DNA of 64,000 bases, taken from the NCBI GenBank assembly GCA_963777485.1, contig CAVZQP010000001.1, forward strand, positions 434,001 to 498,000, written 5' to 3'. The DNA is from Bog-473 sp963777485 (lineage in GTDB: Bacteria; Actinomycetota; Acidimicrobiia; Acidimicrobiales; RAAP-2). Below, piece after piece: positions 1 through 8,943 of the stretch. The first letter of the stretch is position 1. The number at the start of each line of letters is the position of its first letter. The translations under genes were made by a program, and so were the position numbers. Below the pieces are notes generated by a model. That model was not told the DNA's origin and ran no database searches. It worked only from the letters and a program-made list of their open reading frames with translations.

Positions 1-1053
1 CAGAACAAGGTCACCGATTTGTTGCCACCGAAGGCGAAGCCGATCGTGCAGCCCATCGTGACGCAGGTCAAGACCTATGTGAACGGCGTCGCGCTGAAGG
101 TCTTCCAGAGCGAACAGTTCGGCAAGCTCTTCGACGCACTCAATCGCAGATCGCATCAGACCGTGATCGACATCCTCAGTGGAAAACAGACGCCATTGAC
201 CAAAGCGCTCAAGAACGGCCAAGTCGTCCTCAATCTGACGCCGCAGCTGAATCAGCTGGTCGACCAGCTGAACTCGCGGGGGGTCAAGTTGTTCAACCCG
301 ATCAAGCCGATCCTGACCAACGACAGCGGGCTCGGCTTCACCGTGGTGTCGAAGTCCCAGGTCTCGAAGTTCTCGGGCATGTTCAACACGTTGGTGACGC
401 TCGGGTGGGCGGTGCCGGTGGTCGCGATCGCGCTCGGGGTGTTGGGCGTCGTGGTGGCGGTGCAACGGCGCAAGACGCTGCTGCGCCTTGCCGTGGGTAT
501 CGGTCTCTTCACGCTGGTGCTGCTGGGAGCACTCGCATACGGGCGGACGACGTTCCTGAATCAAGCGAGCTCGCACCGGTTCGACGTCGGGGTGGCTGCC
601 GCGGTGTGGGACACCCTGATCCGTTTCCTCAAGGCCGACCTCCGCTGGGCGCTGCTGGGCTGCGTCCTCGTCGCGGTCGGCGCCTGGGTGGCGGGACCGG
701 CGCGCTACGCAGTGTGGATCCGCACGAAGACCGCAGCGGCAGCCCGTTGGGTGGTCGGCCAGGGGCGTGCGGTGACGTCGGCCGCAGGTCGGGGCGTGTC
801 CGGTTCTCAGGGGGCCCGGAAGACGGGCGCCTGGATCAACGAGCATGTCAAGGGCCTCCGGATCCTTGGCGTGGTGATCGCAGGGTTGGTGCTGTTGTTG
901 GGTGGCGACGTCACGGGCTGGGATCTCGTGATCCTGGTCATCGTGGTGGCCGTGTACCTCGGCCTCCTGCAGGTGGTCGCGTACTGGGCTCGACGGGTAT
1001 CTGGCGACCATGCCGTGGCCACGCCCGTGGGGGCCGGGCCGCCGGCGGGGTGA
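1..1053 (+). CDS. Multi-pass membrane protein, 5' end outside window
   Basis: The reading frame is open from base 1, so the true start lies upstream; the TTG at 19 is only the first start-like codon inside the window. The visible part is about 350 residues. It begins with a polar region of about 120 residues rich in Val, Gln and Lys, likely outside the membrane. Hydrophobic segments follow near residues 125-150, 155-177, 210-232, 280-300 and 305-328, with a basic, Ala/Arg-rich loop between the third and fourth. I recognise no catalytic motif. It is followed by about 150 bases and then a gene with its own strong ribosome binding site, so the two need not be co-transcribed. Function unknown. 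Confidence 0.7.
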   Translation, partial: QNKVTDLLPPKAKPIVQPIVTQVKTYVNGVALKVFQSEQFGKLFDALNRRSHQTVIDILSGKQTPLTKALKNGQVVLNLTPQLNQLVDQLNSRGVKLFNPIKPILTNDSGLGFTVVSKSQVSKFSGMFNTLVTLGWAVPVVAIALGVLGVVVAVQRRKTLLRLAVGIGLFTLVLLGALAYGRTTFLNQASSHRFDVGVAAAVWDTLIRFLKADLRWALLGCVLVAVGAWVAGPARYAVWIRTKTAAAARWVVGQGRAVTSAAGRGVSGSQGARKTGAWINEHVKGLRILGVVIAGLVLLLGGDVTGWDLVILVIVVAVYLGLLQVVAYWARRVSGDHAVATPVGAGPPAG

Positions 1054-1200
1054 GCCCGGGGGCGGACGCTTTGTTAGGGATTTGTGGCCTGCCCCACCCG
1101 AAGCTCCTCGCCCGCCCTAATTTGATGGTGGGGCTCGGCGCGGGAAGGCGCCGACGGAGGCCGGCATCCGCAGCCGCGGCAACCGGAGACTGAGGAGGGC

Positions 1201-3105
1201 GTGATGGTCGAGGAACGCCACAGCGCCGTGACGGAAGACGAGCCGATGACCGCGGCCGAACGGCGACAACGCCGGGTGAGGGTCGTCCAGATCGCGCTCG
1301 GTTGCGTCTGGATCCTTGATGCCGCGCTGCAGTTCCAGCCACGGATGTTCGGCTCGGGGCTGGTCGACAACATGATGCTGCCGATGGCCCACGGTCAGCC
1401 CGCGCCCGTGGGCTGGTCCATCACGAACCTCGCGCACCTGATCCGGCCGGATGCCGGAATGTGGAACTTCTTCTTCGGCGCCCTGCAGGTCGGCATCGGT
1501 TTGGGCATGCTCTTCCGTCGCACGGTGAAGCCGGCAATCGTGGCGATGGCGATCTGGGCCTTCGGAGTCTGGTGGTTCGGCGAGGGGTTCGGCATGCTGC
1601 TCACCGGTGCGGCATCCCCGCTGACCGGTGCACCCGGGGCGGTCGTGCTGTACCCGTTGATCGGTCTCTTGGTCTGGCCGAGGGAGCACGACGCCAACGC
1701 AGACGTCGCGCCGGGCATTGCGTCTTCGGCCGCCGCGACGGGGCCGTTGGGTGCGGGCGCGCCGCTCTTCGCGTGGTCGGGCTTCTGGGTGCTCTCAGCC
1801 GTGCTCTGGCTCTTGCCCGACAATCGGGCGAGCGGCGCCATCGGCGCGCAGATCACCGCGGCCGCGAACGGCCAGCCCTCCTGGTATGCGCACTTCCAGA
1901 CGTCGGTGGCCAACGCCCTCCCACACAGCGGCTCAGCCCTGGCTTGGCTGCTGGCCGGCGCTTCCCTGGTGATCGCCGCGGGGCCGGTGCTGACCCGCCG
2001 TCCCCGCCCGTACCTGGTCGCAGGCGTCGCGCTCCAGGCCCTTTTCTGGGTCACGGGCATGGCGTTGGGCGGCATCCTCACCGGAATGGGGACGGATCCG
2101 AACGCAGCGCCCCTGGTGGCACTGCTTGCCTTGGCCATGGTGCCGACTCTGCACGCGGTGCCCGCCAGTGCGCCGGGGCGTGTCTTCATACGGCGGCATC
2201 CGGTCGCGGGCGCGACGACCTCGGTGGTGGCGCTGGCGGTGCTCGCCATCAGCTCCACCTACCCGGTTGCCGCGGCGTCGGCGTCTGCGTCGGGCAGCCT
2301 TTCGCAGTCGGGCGCTTCGTCGATGGCCGGTATGGCCATGGGGGCGAGGACCACGCACACCTCGCACACGGCGAAGGGGCACATGGACATGCCCGGGATG
2401 AACGGCCAGTCCGATCCGAGCTGGCACTACACCGGGCCGGCCTTGCCGGCGGCGGAGGTCTCCGTGTTGACCACCGTGTACAACGACACGGAGAAGGGTC
2501 ACGCCATGCAGACGCCGAATTGCACGGCCGCACCGACGGGCGCGCAGACGGAAGCGGCCATGGGCCTCGTGCAGACGACGAGCGCGGCCGTGGCGAAGTA
2601 CAAGGACCTCAGCGCCGCGACCGCTGCCGGGTATGTCCCGATCACCGATACGCGCTATCCGGTGGTGCATTACCTGAACTACTCGTACATGCGCAGCAGT
2701 GACGTCCTCAACCCTGACCACGTGCAGTCGCTGGTCTATGCCTTCACGCCGTACGGACCGGTCCTGGTGGCGGCGATGTACCTGATGTCGTCACAGGGAG
2801 ATGCTGGCCCGATGCCCGGCGGCTGCCTCACGCAGTGGCATGCGCACACCAACCTGTGCACCGGAGGGCCCACCGGACTGATCTCGGGGTTCCAGACGAA
2901 CGGAGTCTGCCCCTCGGGTGAGAACCCGCTGATGACGCCCGAGATGTTGCACGTGTGGCAGGTACCGGTTCCCGGCGGACCGCTCACCATGGACCCGACG
3001 GACCAGCAGGTCGTGGAGGCGGCAATCATGGCCCAGCAGGACGGCCAGGCCCCGGTCTCGCCGGGCACTCCGCCGCCGTCGGTCAGCGGCAGCTTCGGTA
3101 CTTAA
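1201..3105 (+). CDS. Polytopic membrane protein with Met/His-rich segment and WHAHTNLC domain
   Basis: A 634-residue protein. The first 360 residues hold about nine hydrophobic segments (near 22-39, 88-108, 113-135, 145-160, 194-210, 243-265, 271-295, 304-322, 339-360). Then comes a Met/His-rich stretch near 375-405 (MAGMAMG, HTSHT, GHMDMPGMNG) of the kind that binds copper. A soluble C-terminal domain of about 230 residues carries WHAHTNLC near 546 and further cysteines. The start is GTG at 1201 or ATG at 1204; both follow a GAGGAGGG ribosome binding site. Neighbours downstream are DUF929 and VKOR proteins, which suggests an envelope metal or thiol role. That role is inference; the family itself is uncharacterised as far as I know. 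Confidence 0.75.
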   Translation: MMVEERHSAVTEDEPMTAAERRQRRVRVVQIALGCVWILDAALQFQPRMFGSGLVDNMMLPMAHGQPAPVGWSITNLAHLIRPDAGMWNFFFGALQVGIGLGMLFRRTVKPAIVAMAIWAFGVWWFGEGFGMLLTGAASPLTGAPGAVVLYPLIGLLVWPREHDANADVAPGIASSAAATGPLGAGAPLFAWSGFWVLSAVLWLLPDNRASGAIGAQITAAANGQPSWYAHFQTSVANALPHSGSALAWLLAGASLVIAAGPVLTRRPRPYLVAGVALQALFWVTGMALGGILTGMGTDPNAAPLVALLALAMVPTLHAVPASAPGRVFIRRHPVAGATTSVVALAVLAISSTYPVAAASASASGSLSQSGASSMAGMAMGARTTHTSHTAKGHMDMPGMNGQSDPSWHYTGPALPAAEVSVLTTVYNDTEKGHAMQTPNCTAAPTGAQTEAAMGLVQTTSAAVAKYKDLSAATAAGYVPITDTRYPVVHYLNYSYMRSSDVLNPDHVQSLVYAFTPYGPVLVAAMYLMSSQGDAGPMPGGCLTQWHAHTNLCTGGPTGLISGFQTNGVCPSGENPLMTPEMLHVWQVPVPGGPLTMDPTDQQVVEAAIMAQQDGQAPVSPGTPPPSVSGSFGT

Positions 3106-3111
3106 GTCCGG

Positions 3112-3162
3112 CCCGAGAGGTGACGAAGGACCTCTTGGGGGATTCATCGGGACCTTTGTCCC
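3112..3162 (+). terminator. Two tandem hairpins after the 634-residue membrane protein gene
   Basis: CCCGAGAGGT at 3112-3121 pairs with ACCTCTTGGG at 3130-3139 (10 bp, one G-U pair). Next, GGGAC at 3149-3153 pairs with GTCCC at 3158-3162. Neither is followed by a T-run, so this is terminator-like rather than a classical intrinsic terminator. Confidence 0.4.
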
Positions 3163-3243
3163 TATTCCCGGGGGTCGAAGCGACAGACACTTGAGGCAAC
3201 GGATGTGGCAGGCCAAGAGGGGGCGGTCACAGGAAAGGTCGAA

Positions 3244-3465
3244 ATGGCAACGCTCACGTTGATCATCGGGTCGATCGCCTTGTTCGCCGGCACCTTCGCC
3301 ACTTGGTACACGGTGTGGCACCTCCGCATCGAGTCGCGTTTCGAACGCATCCCTGTCGGTGACGGTCGCTCGGCGCACGTCCTGCGCGAGGGCGAGCGGC
3401 TGGGGGACATTCGCGTAAGTCCCATCGCTCGGGCGGCCTTGGTGCGCCCCGGCGAGGTCCAGTAG
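3244..3465 (+). CDS. Small single-pass membrane protein
   Basis: About 73 residues. ATG at 3244 follows an AGGAAAGG ribosome binding site, which I prefer over the in-frame GTG at 3205. Residues 3-22 form one transmembrane helix (TLTLIIGSIALFAGTFATWY). The remaining 50 residues are charged and probably cytoplasmic. I see no known domain. It sits inside the plus-strand cluster that leads to the DUF929 and VKOR genes, 378 bases before the next-but-one gene, and may be a small partner of them. Confidence 0.55.
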   Translation: MATLTLIIGSIALFAGTFATWYTVWHLRIESRFERIPVGDGRSAHVLREGERLGDIRVSPIARAALVRPGEVQ

Positions 3466-3498
3466 GCCGATTCTTAGCGGGTGTTTACAACGCGCCCG

Positions 3499-3504
3499 TA
3501 CCCT
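3499..3504 (+). promoter_or_regulatory. -10 box TACCCT, leaderless start at 3511
   Basis: TACCCT is followed by six bases and then ATG at 3511. The same spacing is seen at leuS, glyS and other genes in the window, so transcription probably starts at or next to the start codon. There is no ribosome binding site. Confidence 0.5.
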
Positions 3505-3510
3505 GTTCTC

Positions 3511-3855
3511 ATGCTCGCGAGATGGCGTGTCGCGCTGGCGGCCGTTATCGCCGCCGTCGTCGTCGGTGGCTTCGTGCCACACGGCGCGCTGTTGGATGCG
3601 CAGAGCGCGACCAAGGAGATGGTGCAGGCGGCGGAGGCGCCGCTCATGGCGCCCTCGACCTGCGTCGACGCCACGTGCGGCAAGGGCAGTCCAGCTGCGT
3701 CGGCGCCGACGCCCACGGTCGCTTTGGTGGGAGTACTCAGCGGGCTTGCGCTCGCTGCGATCGTCGCGGCGCGCCTGCGCCGGCACCAGGCCCGGGCCGA
3801 ACCGCTGCCGGCGGGCGCCCCGGACCCGCGGTTCCACCCGCCCCAGTTCTCCTAG
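3511..3855 (+). CDS. Small exported or membrane protein with paired cysteines
   Basis: 114 residues from ATG 3511; GTG at 3481 is in frame but lies upstream of the -10 box. The N-terminus (MLARWRVALAAVIAAVVVGG) looks like a signal peptide or anchor. A short external region follows with CVDATCGKG near residues 51-59, then a second hydrophobic helix near 71-88 and a basic, Pro-rich tail. The CxxxxC pair is a plausible disulfide, fitting the thioredoxin-fold and VKOR genes just downstream. I do not recognise the family. Confidence 0.55.
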   Translation: MLARWRVALAAVIAAVVVGGFVPHGALLDAQSATKEMVQAAEAPLMAPSTCVDATCGKGSPAASAPTPTVALVGVLSGLALAAIVAARLRRHQARAEPLPAGAPDPRFHPPQFS

Positions 3856-4013
3856 CTCCACACCGCTTCCCGGCATCGGGGACGCGATCCCGTCCTACGG
3901 GTCGTCGTCCGACGCCGGTCGATCAGGAAAGAGGAGGTCGCCGACAGGTGCCTCCCGAGGAGCTTCCGAGCCGGGCATCCGCCGGGCTCGGCCAATTCAG
4001 GAGAACGAGAAGA

Positions 4014-5024
4014 ATGTCTAAGTCAACCAATCGGCGTGTCCAGTCGGCGCGCCGGGTCAATTCCCCACCATCCATTGCTTCCGCCAAGCCAAGGAACGGC
4101 AAGCCGGCCCGAGGCAACCGCATCGGCACCGCGGCCGCGAAGCCCCGAACAGCCGGGCTGAACGGATTCCGTTCGAGGCATCCGGTGATGTCGGCGCTCG
4201 TTCCCGCCTTGCTGGTCCTGGTCGTCATCGGGACGATGGTGATCATCAAGGTCACGGGCGGTTCCACGGCGCCGGCCCAGGCCGCATCCCAGCCGGGTGC
4301 CGGCAGCACGGTCTCGGCCGCGGGCCCAGGCAGCACCGCCCTAGCACCCGGCGTCGTTGCGGCGCTCAATGTGCCCGAGGCTGCTCTCGACAGCGTGGGG
4401 AGCCCATCGTCCGTCGTCTCTCCGAGCCGCACCGGCAACAGCTCGATCCTCCGCGCTGCTGACGGCAAGCCGATCGTCACCTACATCGGCGCCGAGTACT
4501 GCCCGTACTGCGCCGGTGAGCGGTGGGGGATCGCAGTCGCCCTGTCACGTTTCGGGACGTTCTCGAACCTCTCGGCGACGCATTCGGCGACCAACGACGT
4601 CTACCCCGACACGCAGACCCTTTCCTTCTACAAGTCGCAGTACTCGAGCCCTTACCTGGACTTCGAGCCGGTCGAGGAGGCGACGAACCAGGCGGTTGGA
4701 GGCTCCTACGCCACCTTGCAGCAGCCGACCGTGGCGGAGTCCAACCTGTTGACGCGCTACGACCCTCAGGGGAGCATCCCGTTCCTCGACATCGGCAACA
4801 AGTACGTGGTGATCGGGGCGAGCTACTCGCCTCAGGTCCTGGCGGGCCTGTCGCAGTCACAGATCGCCGCGCAGCTCGCCAACCCGAAGAGTCCCGTGGC
4901 ACAGGCCATCGACGGCACCGCCAACGAGATCACAGCTGCCATCACCCAGGTGACGGACCAGCAGCCCAGCAGCGTCGCGAGCTCACAGGTGATCGCGTCC
5001 ATCGCCCGATCGCTCGGAGCGTGA
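4014..5024 (+). CDS. DUF929 family membrane-anchored thioredoxin-fold protein
   Basis: 336 residues from ATG 4014. The first 50 residues are basic and low complexity; one membrane helix follows near 58-80. The external part contains EYCPYCAGERW near residues 161-171, a CxxC site typical of DUF929 proteins, followed by family-like sequence (TLSFYKSQYSSPYLDF). The stop is 4 bases before the VKOR start, so the two are almost certainly one operon. VKOR oxidises partner proteins with CxxC sites, which makes this protein the likely thiol-oxidase partner in the envelope. That pairing is inference from context; the domain call is from sequence. Confidence 0.8.
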   Translation: MSKSTNRRVQSARRVNSPPSIASAKPRNGKPARGNRIGTAAAKPRTAGLNGFRSRHPVMSALVPALLVLVVIGTMVIIKVTGGSTAPAQAASQPGAGSTVSAAGPGSTALAPGVVAALNVPEAALDSVGSPSSVVSPSRTGNSSILRAADGKPIVTYIGAEYCPYCAGERWGIAVALSRFGTFSNLSATHSATNDVYPDTQTLSFYKSQYSSPYLDFEPVEEATNQAVGGSYATLQQPTVAESNLLTRYDPQGSIPFLDIGNKYVVIGASYSPQVLAGLSQSQIAAQLANPKSPVAQAIDGTANEITAAITQVTDQQPSSVASSQVIASIARSLGA

Positions 5025-5028
5025 CCCG

Positions 5029-5502
5029 ATGACCCGCACAACCCAATCAGGACTGGCGCCGCGCTGGGTGCAGGTCACGGCCATGGCACTCTCGCTGGGG
5101 GCGACCGCCGTTGCCGCGTATCTCACGATGACGCACTACAGCGACCCGGCCGCCCTGGCGTGCCCGGACACGGGTGTCGTCAACTGCACGCTGGTCACGA
5201 CCAGCTCGTGGTCGGTGCTCCTCGGCGTCCCAGTGGCTGTCCTCGGGCTCGCATGGTCGCTGGTCATGGTCAGCCTGACCTTGCCCTGGGCCTGGCGAAC
5301 GGGGTCGGTGGCGATCGAGCGAGCGCGGACGGCCGCCTCTGCTCTCGGGGCGCTGGCCGTGCTCTACCTGGTTTACGTCGAGCTCTTCCGTATAGGTGCG
5401 ATCTGCCTGTGGTGCACCGCCGTCCACGTGCTCGCGGTCAGCCTGTTCGCGGTGGTCCTGGCGTCGCGGACCGCGCGCCGGGACGGGCCGATACCGGCAT
5501 GA
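5029..5502 (+). CDS. Vitamin K epoxide reductase (VKOR) family protein
   Basis: 157 residues with four hydrophobic segments, the usual bacterial VKOR size without a fused thioredoxin domain. The quinone-site CxxC is CLWC near residues 126-129. The loop cysteines are in ACPDTGVVNC near 45-54. The family reoxidises disulfide-forming proteins and passes electrons to membrane quinone. It begins 4 bases after the DUF929 gene, whose CPYC protein is the obvious redox partner here. Confidence 0.88.
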   Translation: MTRTTQSGLAPRWVQVTAMALSLGATAVAAYLTMTHYSDPAALACPDTGVVNCTLVTTSSWSVLLGVPVAVLGLAWSLVMVSLTLPWAWRTGSVAIERARTAASALGALAVLYLVYVELFRIGAICLWCTAVHVLAVSLFAVVLASRTARRDGPIPA

Positions 5503-5536
5503 GCATTCCACGGCGATCCCCCGACTCGAAGGAGAT

Positions 5537-5552
5537 AGGGGCCTTCGCCCCT
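5537..5552 (+). terminator. Hairpin after the VKOR gene
   Basis: AGGGGC at 5537-5542 and GCCCCT at 5547-5552 form a 6-bp stem with a CTTC loop. No T-run follows. It may end the DUF929-VKOR transcript. Confidence 0.35.
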
Positions 5553-5638
5553 GGAGGGGTCCGAGCATCCCGCAGCACAATGGGGAGTGAGCGGCCGTGC
5601 CTCGGAATCATGGATGTGGTGCGGTGGAGGAGGGAACG

Positions 5639-6052
5639 ATGGCGGAGTTGTGGCGGGACCATCCGGGGGGCGTTCTCGGTTTGGAGTGTGAGGCGTATCT
5701 GAACGGCACGCTGGCGGAGTTCTGGGAGGAGCAGGGAACGGCAGTGCCCGTCTGGACCTGGACGAACCTGTTGGCACACGGCAGCGAGAGCCGGATCCAC
5801 GACAGCTTGTACCGGGCCTCGAAGCCTCGCCGGACGGGACGCAGCTGGCGTACCGCGCGCTCGTACCTGGCCTACCAAGTACTGGATCTCGCGTGCGAGG
5901 ACTTCACACTCGAGGAGTTCCAGTCGACTGTGCTGCTGCCGCTCGAGCTCGAGTTGGCGGCGCGGCCCGAGGTCGAGGGGTGGACGCCGCGTCGCTGGGT
6001 CGACACCGTGGACGAGGTGATCCGCAGCCAGCCCTCGACGTTGGGATTCTGA
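5639..6052 (+). CDS. Small soluble protein of unknown function
   Basis: 137 residues from ATG 5639, preceded by GGAGGAGGG. The sequence is rich in Trp, Glu and Leu and has no membrane helix or signal. It contains a basic stretch (SKPRRTGRSWRTARSYLAY) and a C-terminal acidic half. I recognise no domain. It faces the DUF885 gene tail to tail, so it is probably a single-gene transcript. Confidence 0.6.
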   Translation: MAELWRDHPGGVLGLECEAYLNGTLAEFWEEQGTAVPVWTWTNLLAHGSESRIHDSLYRASKPRRTGRSWRTARSYLAYQVLDLACEDFTLEEFQSTVLLPLELELAARPEVEGWTPRRWVDTVDEVIRSQPSTLGF

Positions 6053-6084
6053 GCGGCGCCGCGGGCGGCACAACGCATCGCGAA

Positions 6085-7743
6085 CTACGAAGTGGCGCGT
6101 TCGATCCAGCGCTCCACGGTCCTGGCCAGTGCGGGGAGCGGCAGCATCCCGACGCGCAGCAGGAGGTCGTGGAATCGCCTGAGATCGAAGGACGTCGCGA
6201 GCCGGTCGGCAGCGAGCGCGCGTAGCCGTACGATCTCTCGCCGGCCGACCATGTAGGCCAGCGCCTGCCCCGGGTACGAGATGTAGCGATCGACCTCCGA
6301 CTCCACTTCGATCCGCGGCATGGGCGTATTGGAAGCCAGCCAGTCGACCGCCTTTTGACGGGTCCACCCGAGCGCGTGCAGCCCGGTGTCGACGACGAGG
6401 CGGCTCGCACGCCACGAGTCGGCGGCATAGAGGCCCATCCGGGCAATGTCGTCGCTGTACAGGCCCATCTCGTCGGCGAGCCGCTCGCTGTAGAGCCCCC
6501 AGCCCTCTGCACAGGCCGTGTCGTGGAGCACCCGGCGTGCCAGCGGGAGGTCGGTCGCCTCCATCGCGATCGTCAGTTGGAAATGGTGGCCCGGCACGGC
6601 TTCGTGGAACGCGATGTCCTCGGCTGTGTAACGGTGCCGCTCCCGCGGTTTGGACGTGTTCAGGTAGTAGGTGCCCTGGCGGGAGCCGTCGAACGCACCG
6701 GGCATGTAGTACGCGGCAGCCATGCCCGCCTCTTCTGCTTCGGGCACCGGCTCAACCGTGCACGGTTGGTCAGGAACGGTGGCGAACCAGTTCGGCGCCT
6801 CCTCCTCCGCAGCGGCAACGACTCGCCGCGCATGCTCGAGCATCTCCTCCCGACTGCTGTAGCGCAGATCGGGGTCGTCGCAGAGGTGGCCGAAGATTTC
6901 TGCCGGATCGCTCGTCTGCCACAGTCGTGAACCCGTCTCGACGAGCTCGTTGCGCACCTGGTCGATGATCTCGTGGCCCATGGCGTGCAGTTCGTCGGGG
7001 GTGTACGTCGTCGAGGTGTGAAGGCGGGCCATCGCCCGGTACATGTTCTCCCCTTCGGGGAGGAAGACAATGCCGGGGTGATCGTCGTCACGAGCGAGGG
7101 GGAGGATGTCAGTCCGCAAGGCGTCTCGGTAACCAGCGAGGGCGGGGCGCACGTCGTGGTCGATGGTCTCAGCGACCGACCGCCGGAAGTCGTCGTCTTC
7201 GATGTCGGCGCGGCCGACACCACCGAGATCGGGGTCGGCGATCACGAGGTCGAGCTGCGCGACGGCGGATTCGACAAGGCGGGACACTGCGGTCCGCCCG
7301 GCGCGGGCACCCGATCGGTGGCGCTCGCCAGCGGCGGCGAGCAGCGCGGGGAGGCCTCCGAGGCGAGCGAGATAGCCGTTCCGGCGCTCTTCATTGTCGA
7401 GTGGAAGTTTGGGCAACGTCGTGAGGACACCCGGGACGGGCGCGACGAAGGTGTCACAAATCGTGAACTCGGTCAGGGGCACTCGGGCTGCATCCGCCAT
7501 GCCACGGGCCAGGACGCGCACGAAGTCGAGTGTCTGGTGCTCTGTCTCGGCCAAGCCTTGATCCGTGTGGTCCTCGGCTCGTTGCGCAATGGCGGTGAGA
7601 GTGGCAGCCACCAGCGCCTCGGCCTCGTCGCTGAAGTCCGGGAGTCGATCGTCGTAACCGGGAAAGCCATACATCGACGCGGAGAGGGGATCAGCGTCGA
7701 AGACGGTCGAAAGAAGCTCGGTGGCGAGATCGTCTGCAGGCAT
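6085..7743 (-). CDS. DUF885 family zinc-dependent hydrolase
   Basis: 552 residues, the usual DUF885 length. The diagnostic HEAVPGHH is near residues 378-385 and EGWGLYSERL near 410-420; together they give the HExxH-like zinc site and its distal glutamate. DUF885 proteins resemble M3/M32-type metallopeptidases, and activity is known for few members. No signal peptide is seen, so it is likely cytoplasmic. ATG 7743 is preceded on this strand by TAACTT and six bases, a leaderless arrangement. Confidence 0.85.
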   Translation of the reverse strand: MPADDLATELLSTVFDADPLSASMYGFPGYDDRLPDFSDEAEALVAATLTAIAQRAEDHTDQGLAETEHQTLDFVRVLARGMADAARVPLTEFTICDTFVAPVPGVLTTLPKLPLDNEERRNGYLARLGGLPALLAAAGERHRSGARAGRTAVSRLVESAVAQLDLVIADPDLGGVGRADIEDDDFRRSVAETIDHDVRPALAGYRDALRTDILPLARDDDHPGIVFLPEGENMYRAMARLHTSTTYTPDELHAMGHEIIDQVRNELVETGSRLWQTSDPAEIFGHLCDDPDLRYSSREEMLEHARRVVAAAEEEAPNWFATVPDQPCTVEPVPEAEEAGMAAAYYMPGAFDGSRQGTYYLNTSKPRERHRYTAEDIAFHEAVPGHHFQLTIAMEATDLPLARRVLHDTACAEGWGLYSERLADEMGLYSDDIARMGLYAADSWRASRLVVDTGLHALGWTRQKAVDWLASNTPMPRIEVESEVDRYISYPGQALAYMVGRREIVRLRALAADRLATSFDLRRFHDLLLRVGMLPLPALARTVERWIERATS

Positions 7744-7749
7744 GGCGGG

Positions 7750-7755
7750 AAGTTA
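7750..7755 (-). promoter_or_regulatory. -10 box TAACTT for the DUF885 gene
   Basis: On the minus strand TAACTT is followed by six bases and ATG 7743. No ribosome binding site is present. Confidence 0.45.
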
Positions 7756-7926
7756 CGGCTCTGGGTTCGTCACGGCAAGAGGCGACTACGTCTCTTGCGG
7801 CGTGAGTGCGGATGCACCGAACGGCCACCTCCCCGTCCGGACGGGACGAGATCGACGTTTCGTCGAAGGCCTATTCACCTGAACCACGTGTGGCCGAGCG
7901 CTCCATTTCGATCTTCTCCCACCGCA

Positions 7927-8943
7927 TCAATGGTCATTGTGATTTATGGCGGCGAGAATGGCTTGGCCGCGATTCCGCACACCCAGCCTGCGGTAGATGG
8001 CGTCGAGATGACTTTCGACAGTTCGCCGGCTGATGGCGAGCTGGTTCGCCATTTCGGTCGTCGTAAGACCTCGCATCAGGAGCAGCAGGACGTCTGCCTG
8101 CCGAGCCGTGACACCCAGTTGCCGCATCAGGTCCTCTCGGCCGGGCTGACGATCACACTCCACGTAAAAGGCATCCAACCCCGGATACGCGTTCGCGACC
8201 AACCGAACACGCACTGAGTGGTCACCGAGGATCGCCGTGGCGAAATCCTGGTTCGGCGGCTGTTGCCACGCTGCCTTGTCGCTCACATGTGTCTGCAACG
8301 CCGCGGGAATTCGGGATCCGGGCGAAACGCCCAGTCGTTGTTGGGCACTCGGGGTGACCCACGTCACGATGCGGTCCGCGTCGAACAGGATGACGGCCTC
8401 ACCGTCGCGCGCTTCGTCCACGACCGCGTGAATCAGTGCAAGATAGTGAAGGCGTTGCAGCGTGGTATTGAGAATCGGCCTTATCGCTTCCAGCAACAGC
8501 ACCTCGCTATCGGTGAAGTCTCGCGTCGATCTCGCGAGGCTGATTCCGATTACCTGTTGCGATGACCCGATGCCGTCGAAGAGCGGAGGAAACTGCAAGA
8601 CCAGCTGGTGCTCCATCCCGACGACCTTGTAGACGTAGTTGTAGAGATCAGTACGGTGGAGATCTGCCGAGCTGATGTAGTCGGACAGTCGAAGAGGGTC
8701 GCAGTTCCCTCGCTTCGCTTCGACGATTAGAGGGCTTTGTTGCGCAAACTGGCCAAAGAGCTCCTCCCCTCCGCTGAACACTGCGTCGGGCGGATCGGCG
8801 ACGACGATCGATTGACCCATCGCAAGATTGATGACGTTGTGACCCGAGTGGTCGCAGGCGATCAGGTCGCGAAGAAGTTGGGGCACTCGCCGCGACACTT
8901 GCGCGAAGTCGTCAAGGTCCGCCAGCTCTCCGGCAAAGGTCAA
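7927..8943 (-). CDS. LuxR-family transcriptional regulator
   Basis: 338 residues from TTG 8943; the start is uncertain. The last 60 residues are a clear LuxR-type helix-turn-helix (LGVTARQADVLLLLMRGLTT, then TEMANQLAISRRTVESHLDA). The first 250 residues have a GAF/PAS-like feel but no domain I can name; they hold the likely signal-sensing part. There is no receiver aspartate pattern, so it is probably not a two-component response regulator. Its GC content is a little lower than that of the neighbouring genes. Confidence 0.75.
   Translation of the reverse strand: MTFAGELADLDDFAQVSRRVPQLLRDLIACDHSGHNVINLAMGQSIVVADPPDAVFSGGEELFGQFAQQSPLIVEAKRGNCDPLRLSDYISSADLHRTDLYNYVYKVVGMEHQLVLQFPPLFDGIGSSQQVIGISLARSTRDFTDSEVLLLEAIRPILNTTLQRLHYLALIHAVVDEARDGEAVILFDADRIVTWVTPSAQQRLGVSPGSRIPAALQTHVSDKAAWQQPPNQDFATAILGDHSVRVRLVANAYPGLDAFYVECDRQPGREDLMRQLGVTARQADVLLLLMRGLTTTEMANQLAISRRTVESHLDAIYRRLGVRNRGQAILAAINHNDH

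Noticed and set aside
3481..3510. GTG start at 3481 for the small Cys protein
   Set aside because: The -10 box TACCCT would lie inside the gene; ATG 3511 fits the leaderless pattern and signal peptide.
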